64,000 nt of DNA from Hippasteria phrygiana (GCA_037893225.1 JAZGUH010000282.1:620001-684000); one strand, 5' to 3'. Shown: positions 35,350 to 49,694, counted from the stretch's first letter. Notes: generated by a model from the sequence alone, not told the origin. Numbers and translations are program-made.

Positions 35350-37430
35350 TCATACCCCAGGGAATTTGACAGGCATGGAGCAATAAATAGAAGGTAATAT
35401 GCACACAGATGTTGGCCGGGAAGAAAATAAACATTGCGAGGTTTGAATTTTCTCCACAAGTTTTAACTCTAAGAAGCCGCCGATAATTGCAACATGTAGC
35501 GCCAGATCTAAGCTATCCATACATGTCAACATTACTGTATTTGGTTTATATTTCATGCAATTATGAATGAGTAAAGCAAGTCATACCCTAGGGAATTTGA
35601 CAGGCATGGAGCAATAAATAGAAGGTAATATGCACACAGATGTTGGCCGGAAAGAAAATAAACATTGCGAGGTTTGAATTTTCTCCACAAGTGTTAACTC
35701 TAGGAAGCCGCCGATGATTGCAACATGTAGCGCCAGATCTAAGCTATCCATACATGTCAAAATTACTGTATTTGGTTTATATTTCATGCAATTATGAATG
35801 AGTAAAGCAAGTCATACCCTAGGGAATTTGACAGGCATGGAGCAATAAATAGAAGGTAATATGCACACAGATGTTGGCCGGAAAGAAAATAAACATTGCG
35901 AGGTTTGAATTTTCTCCACAAGTGTTAACTCTAAGAAGCCGCCGATAATTGCAACATGTAGCGCCAGATCTAAGCTATCCATACATGTCAAAATTACTGT
36001 ATTTGGTTGATATTTCATGCAATTATGAATGAGTAAAGCAAGTCATACCCCAGGGAATTTGACAGGCATGGAGCAATAAATAGAAGGTAATATGCACACA
36101 GATGTTGGCCGGGAAGAAAATAAACATTGCGAGGTTTGAATTTTCTCCACAAGTTTTAACTCTAAGAAGCCGCCCATAATTGCAACATGTAGCGCCAGAT
36201 CTAAGCTATCCATACATGTCAAAATTACTGAATTTGGTTGATATTTCATGCAATTATGAATGAGTAGAGCAAGTCCATACCCCAGGGAATTTGACAGGCA
36301 TGGAGCAATAAATAAGAGGTAATCTGCACACAGATGGTGGCCGGGAAGAAAATAAACATTGCGAGGTTTGAATTTTCTCCACAAGTGTTAACTCTAAGAA
36401 GCCGCCGATAATTGCAACATGTAGCGCCAGATCTAAGCTATCCATAAATGTCAAAATTGCTGTATTTGGTTTATATTTCATGCAATTATGAATGAGTAAA
36501 GCAAGTCATACCCTAGGGAATTTGACAGGCATGGAGCAATAAATAGAAGGTAATATGCACACAGATGTTGGCCGGAAAGAAAATAAACATTGCGAGGTTT
36601 GAATTTTCTCCACTAGTTTTAACTCTAAGAAGCCGCCGATAATTGCAACATGTAGCGCCAGATCTAAGCTATCCATACATGTCAAAATTACTGAATTTGG
36701 TTGATATTTCATGCAATTATGAATGAGTAAAGCAAGTCCATACCCCAGGGAATTTGACAGGCATGGAGCAATAAATAGACGGTAACATGTACACAGATGT
36801 TGGCCGGAAAGAAAATAAACATTGCGAGGTTTGAATTTTCTCCACAAGTTTTAACTCTAGGAAGCCGCCGATGATTGCAACATGTAGCGCCAGATCTAAG
36901 CTATCCATACATGTCAAAATTACTGTATTTGGTTGATATTTCATGCAATTATGAATGAGTAAAGCAAGTCATACCCCAGGGAATTTGACAGGCATGGAGC
37001 AATAAATAGAAGGTAATATGCACACAGATGTTGGCCGGGAAGAAAATAAACATTGCGAGGTTTGAATTTTCTCCACAAGTGTTAACTCTAAGAAGCCGCC
37101 GATGATTGCAACATGTAGCGCCAGATCTAAGCTATCCATACATGTCAAAATTACTGAATTTGGTTGATATTTCATGCAATTATGAATGAGTAAAGCAAGT
37201 CATACCCCAGGGAATTTGACAGGCATGGAGCAATAAATAGAAGGTAATATGCACACAGATGTTGGCCGGAAAGAAAATAAACATTGCGAGGTTTGAATTT
37301 TCTCCACAAGTTTTAACTCAAGGAAGCCGCCGATGATTGCAACATGTAGCGCCAGATCTAAGCTATCCATACATGTCAAAATTACTGTATTTGGTTGATA
37401 TTTCATGCAATTATGAATGAGTAAAGCAAG
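35350..37430 (+). repeat. 10-unit repeat, copy 2, one unit short
   Basis: Units at 35350, 35581, 35812, 36043, 36274, 36506, 36737, 36969 and 37200 follow copy 1, including the rare cataaatgtc in 36274. The tenth unit is missing: unit 37200 starts as e (caagg) but ends in ggttgat like f, and g follows at 37431. That fits a fusion of e and f that removed one unit. Unit 36043 has a private gccgcccat. Confidence 0.88.
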
Positions 37431-38587
37431 TCATACCCCAGGGAATTTGACAGGCATGGAGCAATAAATAGAAGGTAATATGCACACAGATGTTGGCCGG
37501 GAAGAAAATAAACATTGCGAGGTTTGAATTTTCTCCACAAGTTTTAACTCTAAGAAGCCGCCGATAATTGCAACATGTAGCGCCAGATCTAAGCTATCCA
37601 TACATGTCAAAATTACTGAATTTGGTTGATATTTCATGCAATTATGAATGAGTAGAGCAAGTCCATACCCCAGGGAATTTGACAGGCATGGAGCAATAAA
37701 TAAGAGGTAATCTGCACACAGATGGTGGCCGGGAAGAAAATAAACATTGCGAGGTTTGAATTTTCTCCACAAGTGTTAACTCTAAGAAGCCGCCGATAAT
37801 TGCAACATGTAGCGCCAGATCTAAGCTATCCATACATGTCAAAATTACTGAATTTGGTTGATATTTCATGCAATTATGAATGAGTAAAGCAAGTCATACC
37901 CCAGGGAATTTGACAGACATGGAGCAATAAATAGAAGGTAATATGCACACAGATGTTGGCCGGAAAGAAAATAAACATTGCGAGGTTTGAATTTTCTCCA
38001 CAAGTTTTAACTCTAGGAAGCCCCCGATGATTGCAACATGTAGCGCCAGATCTAAGCTATCCATACATGTCAAAATTGCTGTATTTGGTTTATATTTCAT
38101 GCAATTATGAATGAGTAAAGCAAGTCATACCCTAGGGAATTTGACATGCATGGAGCAATAAATAGAAGGTAATATGCACACAGATGTTGGCCGGAAAGAA
38201 AATAAACATTGCGAGGTTTGAATTTTCTCCCCAAGTGTTAACTCTAAGAAGCCGCCGATAATTGCAACATGTAGCGCCAGATCTAAGCTATCCATACATG
38301 TCAAAATTACTGAATTTGGTTGATATTTCATGCAATTATGAATGAGTAAAGCAAGTCCATACCCCAGGGAATTTGACATGCATGGAGCAATAAATAGACG
38401 GTAACATGTACACAGATGTTGGCCGGAAAGAAAATATACATTGCGAGGTTTGAATTTTCTCCACAAGTTTTAACTCTAGGAAGCCGCCGATGATTGCAAC
38501 ATGTAGCGCCAGATCTAAGCTATCCATACATGTCAAAATTACTGTATTTGGTTGATATTTCATGCAATTATGAATGAGTAAAGCAAG
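37431..38587 (+). repeat. Five-unit junction segment (g h a b2 l)
   Basis: Units at 37431 g, 37662 h, 37894 a (acagacatgg), 38125 b2 (acatgcatgg, ccccaag) and 38356 l (aatatac). Unit 37894 has a private agcccccgat at about 38022. The order matches 6436-7592 and leads into the 9-unit repeat. Confidence 0.87.
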
Positions 38588-40671
38588 TCATACCCCAGGG
38601 AATTTGACAGGCATGGAGCAATAAATAGAAGGTAATATGCACACAGATGTTGGCCGGGAAGAAAATAAACATTGCGAGGTTTGAATTTTCTCCACAAGTG
38701 TTAACTCTAAGAAGTCGCCGATAATTGCAACATGTAGCGCCAGATCTAAGCTATCCATACATGTCAAAATTACTGAATTTGGTTGATATTTCATGCAATT
38801 ATGAATGAGTAAAGCAAGTCCATACCCCAGGGAATTTGACATGCATGGAGCAATAAATAGACGGTAACATGTACACAGATGTTGGCCGGAAAGAAAATAA
38901 ACATTGCGAGGTTTGAATTTTCTCCACAAGTTTTAACTCTAGGAAGCCGCCGATGATTGCAACATGTAGCGCCATATCTAAGCTATCCATACATGTCAAA
39001 ATTACTGTTTTTGGGTGATATTTCATGCAATTATGAATGAGTAAAGCAAGTCATACCCCAGGGAATTTGACAGGCATGGAGCAATAAATAGAAGGTAATA
39101 TGCACACAGATGTTGGCCGGGAAGAAAATAAACATTGCGAGGTTTGAATTTTCTCCACAAGTTTTAACTCTAGGAAGCCGCCGATGATTGCAACATGTAG
39201 CGCCAGATCTAAGCTATCCATACATGTCAACATTACTGTATTTGGTTGATATTTCATGCAATTATGAATGAGTAAAGCAAGTCATACCCCAGGGAATTTG
39301 ACAGGCATGGAGCAATAAATAGAAGGTAATATGCACACAGATGTTGGCCGGGAAGAAAATAAACATTGCGAGGTTTGAATTTTCTCCACAAGTGTTAACT
39401 CTAAGAAGCCGCCGATAATTGCAACATGTAGCGCCAGATCTAAGCTATCCATACATGTCAAAATTACTGAATTTGGTTGGTATTTCATGCAATTATGAAT
39501 GAGTAAAGCAAGTCCATACCCCATGGAATTTGACATGCATGGAGCAATAAATAGACGGTAACATGTACACAGATGTTGGCCGGAAAGAAAATAAACATTG
39601 CGAGGTTTGAATTTTCTCCACAAGTTTTAACTCTAGGAAGCCGCCGATAATTGCAACATGTAGCGCCAGATCTAAGCTATCCATACATGTCAAAATTACT
39701 GAATTTGGTTGATATTTCATGCAATTATGAATGAGTAAAGCAAGTCCATACCCCATGGAATTTGACAGGCATGGAGCAATAAATAAAAGGTAATCTGCAC
39801 ACAGATGGTGGCCGGGAAGAAAATAAACATTGCGAGGTTTGAATTTTCTCCGCAAGTTTTAACTCTAGGAAGCCGCCGATAATTGCAACATGTAGCGCCA
39901 GATCTAAGCTATCCATACATGTCAAAATTACTGTATTTGGTTTATATTGCATGCAATTATGAATGAGTAAAGCAAGTCCATACCCCAGGGAATTTGACAT
40001 GCATGGAGCAATAAATAGACGGTAACATGTACACAGATGTTGGCCGGAAAGAAAATATACATTGCGAGGTTTGAATTTTCTCCACAAGTTTTAACTCTAG
40101 GAAGCCGCCGATGATTGCAACATGTAGCGCCAGATCTAAGCTATCCATACATGTCAAATTTACTGTATTTGGTTGATATTTCATGCAATTATGAATGAGT
40201 AAAGCAAGTCATACCCCAGGGAATTTGACATGCATGGAGCAATAAATAGAAGGTAATATGCACACAGATGTTGGCCGGGAAGAAAATAAACATTGCGAGG
40301 TTTGAATTTTCTCCACAAGTGTTAACTCTAAGAAGCCGCCGATAATTGCAACATGTAGCGCCAGATCTAAGCTATCCATACATGTCAAAATTACTGAATT
40401 TGGTTGGTATTTCATGCAATTATGAATGAGTAAAGCAAGTCCATACCCCATGGAATTTGACATGCATGGAGCAATAAATAGACGGTAACATGTACACAGA
40501 TGTTGGCCGGAAAGAAAATAAACATTGCGAGGTTTGAATTTTCTCCACAAGTTTTAACTCTAGGAAGCCGCCGATGATTGCAACATGTAGCGCCATATCT
40601 AAGCTATCCATACATGTCAAAATTACTGTTTTTGGGTGATATTTCATGCAATTATGAATGAGTAAAGCAAG
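38588..40671 (+). repeat. 2084-bp 9-unit repeat, copy 1
   Basis: Units at 38588, 38819, 39051, 39282, 39513, 39745, 39977, 40209 and 40440. Five of the nine carry the extra C, the highest proportion of 232-bp units in any repeat here. Markers include ggttggtat, ccatgg, ataaaagg and caaatttac. The parallel unit is at +2084 in each case. Confidence 0.92.
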
Positions 40672-42755
40672 TCATACCCCAGGGAATTTGACATGCATGG
40701 AGCAATAAATAGACGGTAACATGTACACAGATGTTGGCCGGAAAGAAAATAAACATTGCGAGGTTTGAATTTTCTCCACAAGTGTTAACTCTAAGAAGTC
40801 GCCGATAATTGCAACATGTAGCGCCAGATCTAAGCTATCCATACATGTCAAAATTACTGAATTTGGTTGATATTTCATGCAATTATGAATGAGTAAAGCA
40901 AGTCCATACCCCAGGGAATTTGACATGCATGGAGCAATAAATAGACGGTAACATGTACACAGATGTTGGCCGGAAAGAAAATAAACATTGCGAGGTTTGA
41001 ATTTTCTCCACAAGTTTTAACTCTAGGAAGCCGCCGATGATTGCAACATGTAGCGCCATATCTAAGCTATCCATACATGTCAAAATTACTGTTTTTGGGT
41101 GATATTTCATGCAATTATGAATGAGTAAAGCAAGTCATACCCCAGGGAATTTGACAGGCATGGAGCAATAAATAGAAGGTAATATGCACACAGATGTTGG
41201 CCGGGAAGAAAATAAACATTGCGAGGTTTGAATTTTCTCCACAAGTTTTAACTCTAGGAAGCCGCCGATGATTGCAACATGTAGCGCCAGATCTAAGCTA
41301 TCCATACATGTCAACATTACTGTATTTGGTTGATATTTCATGCAATTATGAATGAGTAAAGCAAGTCATACCCCAGGGAATTTGACAGGCATGGAGCAAT
41401 AAATAGAAGGTAATATGCACACAGATGTTGGCCGGGAAGAAAATAAACATTGCGAGGTTTGAATTTTCTCCACAAGTGTTAACTCTAAGAAGCCGCCGAT
41501 AATTGCAACATGTAGCGCCAGATCTAAGCTATCCATACATGTCAAAATTACTGAATTTGGTTGGTATTTCATGCAATTATGAATGCGTAAAGCAAGTCCA
41601 TACCCCATGGAATTTGACATGCATGGAGCAATAAATAGACGGTAACATGTACACAGATGTTGGCCGGAAAGAAAATAAACATTGCGAGGTTTGAATTTTC
41701 TCCACAAGTTTTAACTCTAGGAAGCCGCCGATAATTGCAACATGTAGCGCCAGATCTAAGCTATCCATACATGTCAAAATTACTGAATTTGGTTGATATT
41801 TCATGCAATTATGAATGAGTAAAGCAAGTCCATACCCCATGGAATTTGACAGGCATGGAGCAATAAATAAAAGGTAATCTGCACACAGATGGTGGCCGGG
41901 AAGAAAATAAACATTGCGAGGTTTGAATTTTCTCCGCAAGTTTTAACTCTAGGAAGCCGCCGATAATTGCAACATGTAGCGCCAGATCTAAGCTATCCAT
42001 ACATGTCAAAATTACTGTATTTGGTTTATATTGCATGCAATTATGAATGAGTAAAGCAAGTCCATACCCCAGGGAATTTGACATGCATGGAGCAATAAAT
42101 AGACGGTAACATGTACACAGATGTTGGCCGGAAAGAAAATATACATTGCGAGGTTTGAATTTTCTCCACAAGTTTTAACTCTAGGAAGCCGCCGATGATT
42201 GCAACATGTAGCGCCAGATCTAAGCTATCCATACATGTCAAATTTACTGTATTTGGTTGATATTTCATGCAATTATGAATGAGTAAAGCAAGTCATACCC
42301 CAGGGAATTTGACATGCATGGAGCAATAAATAGAAGGTAATATGCACACAGATGTTGGCCGGGAAGAAAATAAACATTGCGAGGTTTGAATTTTCTCCAC
42401 AAGTGTTAACTCTAAGAAGTCGCCGATAATTGCAACATGTAGCGCCAGATCTAAGCTATCCATACATGTCAAAATTACTGAATTTGGTTGATATTTCATG
42501 CAATTATGAATGAGTAAAGCAAGTCCATACCCCGGGGAATTTGACATGCATGGAGCAATAAATAGACGGTAACATGTACACAGATGTTGGCCGGAAAGAA
42601 AATAAACATTGCGAGGTTTGAATTTTCTCCACAAGTTTTAACTCTAGGAAGCCGCCGATGATTGCAACATGTAGCGCCATATCTAAGCTATCCATACATG
42701 TCAAAATTACTGTTTTTGGGTGATATTTCATGCAATTATGAATGAGTAAAGCAAG
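40672..42755 (+). repeat. 2084-bp 9-unit repeat, copy 2
   Basis: Units at 40672, 40903, 41135, 41366, 41597, 41829, 42061, 42293 and 42524 repeat copy 1. Unit 41366 has a private gaatgcgtaaag near 41586. Units 40672 and 38588 differ in acatgcatgg and tagacgg against aggcatgg and tagaagg. Unit 42524 has ccccgggg and replaces the ccatgg of 40440. Confidence 0.9.
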
Positions 42756-45700
42756 TCATACCCCAGGGAATTTGACAGGCATGGAGCAATAAATAGAAGG
42801 TAATATGCACACAGATGTTGGCCGGGAAGAAAATAAACATTGCGAGGTTTGAATTTTCTCCACAAGTGTTAACTCTAAGAAGCCGCCGATAATTGCAACA
42901 TGTAGCGCCAGATCTAAGCTATCCATACATGTCAAAATTACTGAATTTGGTTGATATTTCATGCAATTATGAATGAGTAAAGCAAGTCCATACCCCAGGG
43001 AAATTGACATGCATGGAGCAATAAATAGACGGTAACATGTACACAGATGTTGGCCGGAAAGAAAATAAACATTGCGAGGTTTGAATTTTCTCCACAAGTT
43101 TTAAATCTAGGAAGCCGCCGATGATTGCAACATGTAGCGCCAGATCTAAGCTATCCATACATGTCAACATTACTGTATTTGGTTGATATTTCATGCAATT
43201 ATGAATGAGTAAAGCAAGTCATACCCCAGGGAATTTGACAGGCATGGAGCAATAAATAGAAGGTAATATGCACACAGATGTTGGCCGGGAAGAAAATAAA
43301 CATTGCGAGGTTTGAATTTTCTCCACAAGTGTTAACTCTAAGAAGCCGCCGATAATTGCAACATGTAGCGCCAGATCTAAGCTATCCATACATGTCAAAA
43401 TTACTGAATTTGTTTGGTATTTCATGCAATTATGAATGAGTAAAGCAAGTCCATACCCCATGGAATTTGACATGCATGGAGCAATAAATAGACGGTAACA
43501 TGTACACAGATGGTGGCCGGAAAAAAATAAACATTGCGAGGTTTGAATTTTCTCCGCAAGTTTTAACTCTAGGAAGCCGCCGATAATTGCAACATGTAGC
43601 GCCAGATCTAAGCTATCCATACATGTCAAAATTACTGTATTTGGTTTATATTGCATGCAATTATGAATGAGTAAAGCAAGTCATACCCCAGGGAATTTGA
43701 CAGGCATGGAGCAATAAATAGAAGGTAATATGCACACAGATGTTGGCCGGAAAGAAAATAAACATTGCGAGGTTTGAATTTTCTCCACAAGTGTTAACTC
43801 TAAGAAGCCGCCGATAATTGCAACATGTAGCGCCAGATCTAAGCTATCCATACATGTCAAAATTACTGAATTTGGTTGATATTTCATGCAATTATGAATG
43901 AGTAAAGCAAGTCATACCCCAGGGAATTTGACAGGCATGGAGCAATAAATAAGAGGTAATCTGCACACAGATGGTGGCCGGGAAGAAAATAAACATTGCG
44001 AGGTTTGAATTTTCTCCACAAGTGTTAACTCTAAGAAGCCGCCGATAATTGCAACATGTAGCGCCAGATCTAAGCTATCCATACATGTCAAAATTACTGA
44101 ATTTGGTTGATATTTCATGCAATTATGAATGAGTAAAGCAAGTCATACCCCAGGGAATTTGACAGGCATGGAGCAATAAATAGAAGGTAATATGCACACA
44201 GATGTTGGCCGGAAAGAAAATAAACATTGCGAGGTTTGAATTTTCTCCACAAGTTTTAACTCTAGGAAGCCGCCGATGATTGCAACATGTAGCGCCAGAT
44301 CTAAGCTATCCATACATGTCAAAATTGCTGTATTTGGTTTATATTTCATGCAATTATGAATGAGTAAAGCAAGTCATACCCTAGGGAATTTGACAGGCAT
44401 GGAGCAATAAATAGAAGGTAATATGCACACAGATGTTGGCCGGAAAGAAAATAAACATTGCGAGGTTTGAATTTTCTCCACTAGTTTTAACTCTAAGAAG
44501 CCGCCGATAATTGCAACATGTAGCGCCAGATCTAAGCTATCCATACATGTCAAAATTACTGAATTTGGTTGATATTTCATGCAATTATGAATGAGTAAAG
44601 CAAGTCCATACCCCAGGGAATTTGACAGGCATGGAGCAATAAATAGACGGTAACATGTACACAGATGTTGGCCGGAAAGAAAATAAACATTGCGAGGTTT
44701 GAATTTTCTCCACAAGTTTTAACTCTAGGAAGCCGCCGATGATTGCAACATGTAGCGCCAGATCTAAGCTATCCATACATGTCAACATTACTGTATTTGG
44801 TTGATATTTCATGCAATTATGAATGAGTAAAGCAAGTCATACCCCAGGGAATTTGACAGGCATGGAGCAATAAATAGAAGGTAATATGCACACAGATGTT
44901 GGCCGGGAAGAAAATAAACATTGCGAGGTTTGAATTTTCTCCACAAGTGTTAACTCTAAGAAGCCGCCGATAATTGCAACATGTAGCGCCAGATCTAAGC
45001 TATCCATACATGTCAAAATTACTGAATTTGTTTGGTATTTCATGCAATTATGAATGAGTAAAGCAAGTCCATACCCCATGGAATTTGACATGCATGGAGC
45101 AATAAATAGACGGTAACATGTACACAGATGTTGGCCGGAAAAAAATAAACATTGCGAGGTTTGAATTTTCTCCACAAGTTTTAACTCTAGGAAGCCGCCG
45201 ATAATTGCAACATGTAGCGCCAGATCTAAGCTATCCATACATGTCAAAATTACTGAATTTGGTTGATATTTCATGCAATTATGAATGAGTAAAGCAAGTC
45301 CATACCCCATGGAATTTGACAGGCATGGAGCAATAAATAGAAGGTAATATGCACACAGATGTTGGCCGGGAAGAAAATAAACATTGCGAGGTTTGAATTT
45401 TCTCCACAAGTGTTAACTCTAAGAAGCCGCCGATAATTGCAACATGTAGCGCCAGATCTAAGCTATCCATACATGTCAAAATTACTGAATTTGGTTGATA
45501 TTTCATGCAATTATGAATGAGTAAAGCAAGTCCATACCCCAGGGAAATTGACATGCATGGAGCAATAAATAGACGGTAACATGTACACAGATGTTGGCCG
45601 GAAAGAAAATAAACATTGCGAGGTTTGAATTTTCTCCACAAGTTTTAAATCTAGGAAGCCGCCGATGATTGCAACATGTAGCGCCAGATCTAAGCTATCC

Positions 45701-46224
45701 ATACATGTCAACATTACTGTATTTGGTTGATATTTCATGCAATTATGAATGAGTAAAGCAAGTCATACCCCAGGGAATTTGACAGGCATGGAGCAATAAA
45801 TAGAAGGTAATATGCACACAGATGTTGGCCGGGAAGAAAATAAACATTGCGAGGTTTGAATTTTCTCCACAAGTGTTAACTCTAAGAAGCCGCCGATAAT
45901 TGCAACATGTAGCGCCAGATCTAAGCTATCCATACATGTCAAAATTACTGAATTTGTTTGGTATTTCATGCAATTATGAATGAGTAAAGCAAGTCCATAC
46001 CCCATGGAATTTGACATGCATGGAGCAATAAATAGACGGTAACATGTACACAGATGTTGGCCGGAAAAAAATAAACATTGCGAGGTTTGAATTTTCTCCG
46101 CAAGTTTTAACTCTAGGAAGCCGCCGATAATTGCAACATGTAGCGCCAGATCTAAGCTATCCATACATGTCAAAATTACTGTATTTGGTTTATATTGCAT
46201 GCAATTATGAATGAGTAAAGCAAG
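42756..46224 (+). repeat. 15-unit segment with poly-A deletion units
   Basis: Units m (42756), n (42987) and j (43219, tttgtttggtat) are followed by 43450, 43681, 43912, 44143 a, 44374 b, 44605 c, 44837 j, 45068, 45299, 45531 n, 45763 j and 45994. Units 43450, 45068 and 45994 combine the extra C with loss of one base in ccggaaaaaaat (normally ccggaaagaaaat), which returns them to 231 bp. Unit 43912 is h-type in its markers but has the plain tcata start. Confidence 0.88.
44837..45409 (-). other. Longest open frame, 190 codons (probably not a gene)
   Basis: This frame runs through parts of three units (45299, 45068, 44837). Its length depends on the one-base loss in ccggaaaaaaat at about 45139-45145, which shifts reading into the second frame, plus extra Cs at 45299 and 45068. 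A similar 190-codon frame is at 47613-48185, and 145-codon ones are at 43219-43656 and 45763-46200. The protein would be an imperfect internal repeat with no recognisable domain. Confidence 0.78.
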
Positions 46225-49200
46225 TCATACCCCAGGGAATTTGACAGGCATGGAGCAATAAATAGAAGGTAATATGCACACAGATGTTGGCCGGAAAGAA
46301 AATAAACATTGCGAGGTTTGAATTTTCTCCACAAGTGTTAACTCTAAGAAGCCGCCGATAATTGCAACATGTAGCGCCAGATCTAAGCTATCCATACATG
46401 TCAAAATTACTGTATTTGGTTGATATTTCATGCAATTATGAATGAGTAAAGCAAGTCATACCCCAGGGAATTTGACAGGCATGGAGCAATAAATAGAAGG
46501 TAATATGCACACAGATGTTGGCCGGGAAGAAAATAAACATTGCGAGGTTTGAATTTTCTCCACAAGTTTTAACTCTAAGAAGCCGCCGATAATTGCAACA
46601 TGTAGCGCCAGATCTAAGCTATCCATACATGTCAAAATTACTGAATTTGGTTGATATTTCATGCAATTATGAATGAGTAGAGCAAGTCCATACCCCAGGG
46701 AATTTGACAGGCATGGAGCAATAAATAAGAGGTAATCTGCACACAGATGGTGGCCGGGAAGAAAATAAACATTGCGAGGTTTGAATTTTCTCCACAAGTG
46801 TTAACTCTAAGAAGCCGCCGATAATTGCAACATGTAGCGCCAGATCTAAGCTATCCATACATGTCAAAATTACTGAATTTGGTTGATATTTCATGCAATT
46901 ATGAATGAGTAAAGCAAGTCATACCCCAGGGAATTTGACAGGCATGGAGCAATAAATAGAAGGTAATATGCACACAGATGTTGGCCGGAAAGAAAATAAA
47001 CATTGCGAGGTTTGAATTTTCTCCACAAGTTTTAACTCTAGGAAGCCGCCGATGATTGCAACATGTAGCGCCAGATCTAAGCTATCCATACATGTCAAAA
47101 TTGCTGTATTTGGTTTATATTTCATGCAATTATGAATGAGTAAAGCAAGTCATACCCTAGGGAATTTGACAGGCATGGAGCAATAAATAGAAGGTAATAT
47201 GCACACAGATGTTGGCCGGAAAGAAAATAAACATTGCGAGGTTTGAATTTTCTCCACTAGTTTTAACTCTAAGAAGCCGCCGATAATTGCAACATGTAGC
47301 GCCAGATCTAAGCTATCCATACATGTCAAAATTACTGAATTTGGTTGATATTTCATGCAATTATGAATGAGTAAAGCAAGTCCATACCCCAGGGAATTTG
47401 ACAGGCATGGAGCAATAAATAGACGGTAACATGTACACAGATGTTGGCCGGAAAGAAAATAAACATTGCGAGGTTTGAATTTTCTCCACAAGTTTTAACT
47501 CTAGGAAGCCGCCGATGATTGCAACATGTAGCGCCAGATCTAAGCTATCCATACATGTCAACATTACTGTATTTGGTTGATATTTCATGCAATTATGAAT
47601 GAGTAAAGCAAGTCATACCCCAGGGAATTTGACAGGCATGGAGCAATAAATAGAAGGTAATATGCACACAGATGTTGGCCGGGAAGAAAATAAACATTGC
47701 GAGGTTTGAATTTTCTCCACAAGTGTTAACTCTAAGAAGCCGCCGATAATTGCAACATGTAGCGCCAGATCTAAGCTATCCATACATGTCAAAATTACTG
47801 AATTTGTTTGGTATTTCATGCAATTATGAATGAGTAAAGCAAGTCCATACCCCATGGAATTTGACATGCATGGAGCAATAAATAGACGGTAACATGTACA
47901 CAGATGTTGGCCGGAAAAAAATAAACATTGCGAGGTTTGAATTTTCTCCACAAGTTTTAACTCTAGGAAGCCGCCGATAATTGCAACATGTAGCGCCAGA
48001 TCTAAGCTATCCATACATGTCAAAATTACTGAATTTGGTTGATATTTCATGCAATTATGAATGAGTAAAGCAAGTCCATACCCCATGGAATTTGACAGGC
48101 ATGGAGCAATAAATAAAAGGTAATCTGCACACAGATGGTGGCCGGGAAGAAAATAAACATTGCGAGGTTTGAATTTTCTCCGCAAGTTTTAACTCTAGGA
48201 AGCCGCCGATAATTGCAACATGTAGCGCCAGATCTAAGCTATCCATACATGTCAAAATTACTGTATTTGGTTTATATTGCATGCAATTATGAATGAGTAA
48301 AGCAAGTCATACCCCAGGGAATTTGACAGGCATGGAGCAATAAATAGAAGGTAATATGCACACAGATGTTGGCCGGAAAGAAAATAAACATTGCGAGGTT
48401 TGAATTTTCTCCACAAGTGTTAACTCTAAGAAGCCGCCGATAATTGCAACATGTAGCGCCAGATCTAAGCTATCCATACATGTCAAAATTACTGTATTTG
48501 GTTGATATTTCATGCAATTATGAATGAGTAAAGCAAGTCATACCCCAGGGAATTTGACAGGCATGGAGCAATAAATAGAAGGTAATATGCACACAGATGT
48601 TGGCCGGGAAGAAAATAAACATTGCGAGGTTTGAATTTTCTCCACAAGTTTTAACTCTAAGAAGCCGCCGATAATTGCAACATGTAGCGCCAGATCTAAG
48701 CTATCCATACATGTCAAAATTACTGAATTTGGTTGATATTTCATGCAATTATGAATGAGTAGAGCAAGTCCATACCCCAGGGAATTTGACAGGCATGGAG
48801 CAATAAATAAGAGGTAATCTGCACACAGATGGTGGCCGGGAAGAAAATAAACATTGCGAGGTTTGAATTTTCTCCACAAGTGTTAACTCTAAGAAGCCGC
48901 CGATAATTGCAACATGTAGCGCCAGATCTAAGCTATCCATACATGTCAAAATTACTGAATTTGGTTGATATTTCATGCAATTATGAATGAGTAAAGCAAG
49001 TCATACCCCAGGGAATTTGACAGGCATGGAGCAATAAATAGAAGGTAATATGCACACAGATGTTGGCCGGAAAGAAAATAAACATTGCGAGGTTTGAATT
49101 TTCTCCACAAGTTTTAACTCTAGGAAGCCGCCGATGATTGCAACATGTAGCGCCAGATCTAAGCTATCCATACATGTCAAAATTGCTGTATTTGGTTTAT

Positions 49201-49694
49201 ATTTCATGCAATTATGAATGAGTAAAGCAAGTCATACCCTAGGGAATTTGACAGGCATGGAGCAATAAATAGAAGGTAATATGCACACAGATGTTGGCCG
49301 GAAAGAAAATAAACATTGCGAGGTTTGAATTTTCTCCACTAGTTTTAACTCTAAGAAGCCGCCGATAATTGCAACATGTAGCGCCAGATCTAAGCTATCC
49401 ATACATGTCAAAATTACTGAATTTGGTTGATATTTCATGCAATTATGAATGAGTAAAGCAAGTCCATACCCCAGGGAATTTGACAGGCATGGAGCAATAA
49501 ATAGACGGTAACATGTACACAGATGTTGGCCGGAAAGAAAATAAACATTGCGAGGTTTGAATTTTCTCCACAAGTTTTAACTCTAGGAAGCCGCCGATGA
49601 TTGCAACATGTAGCGCCAGATCTAAGCTATCCATACATGTCAAAATTACTGAATTTGGTTGATATTTCATGCAATTATGAATGAGTAAAGCAAG
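46225..49694 (+). repeat. 2082-bp 9-unit repeat, one full copy plus six units
   Basis: Units at 46225 f-like, 46456 g, 46687 h, 46919 a, 47150 b, 47381 c, 47613 j, 47844 (poly-A deletion) and 48075 k make 2082 bp. The first six repeat at 48307, 48538, 48769, 49001, 49232 and 49463. The second copy then runs into the more mutated zone at 49695. Confidence 0.9.
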
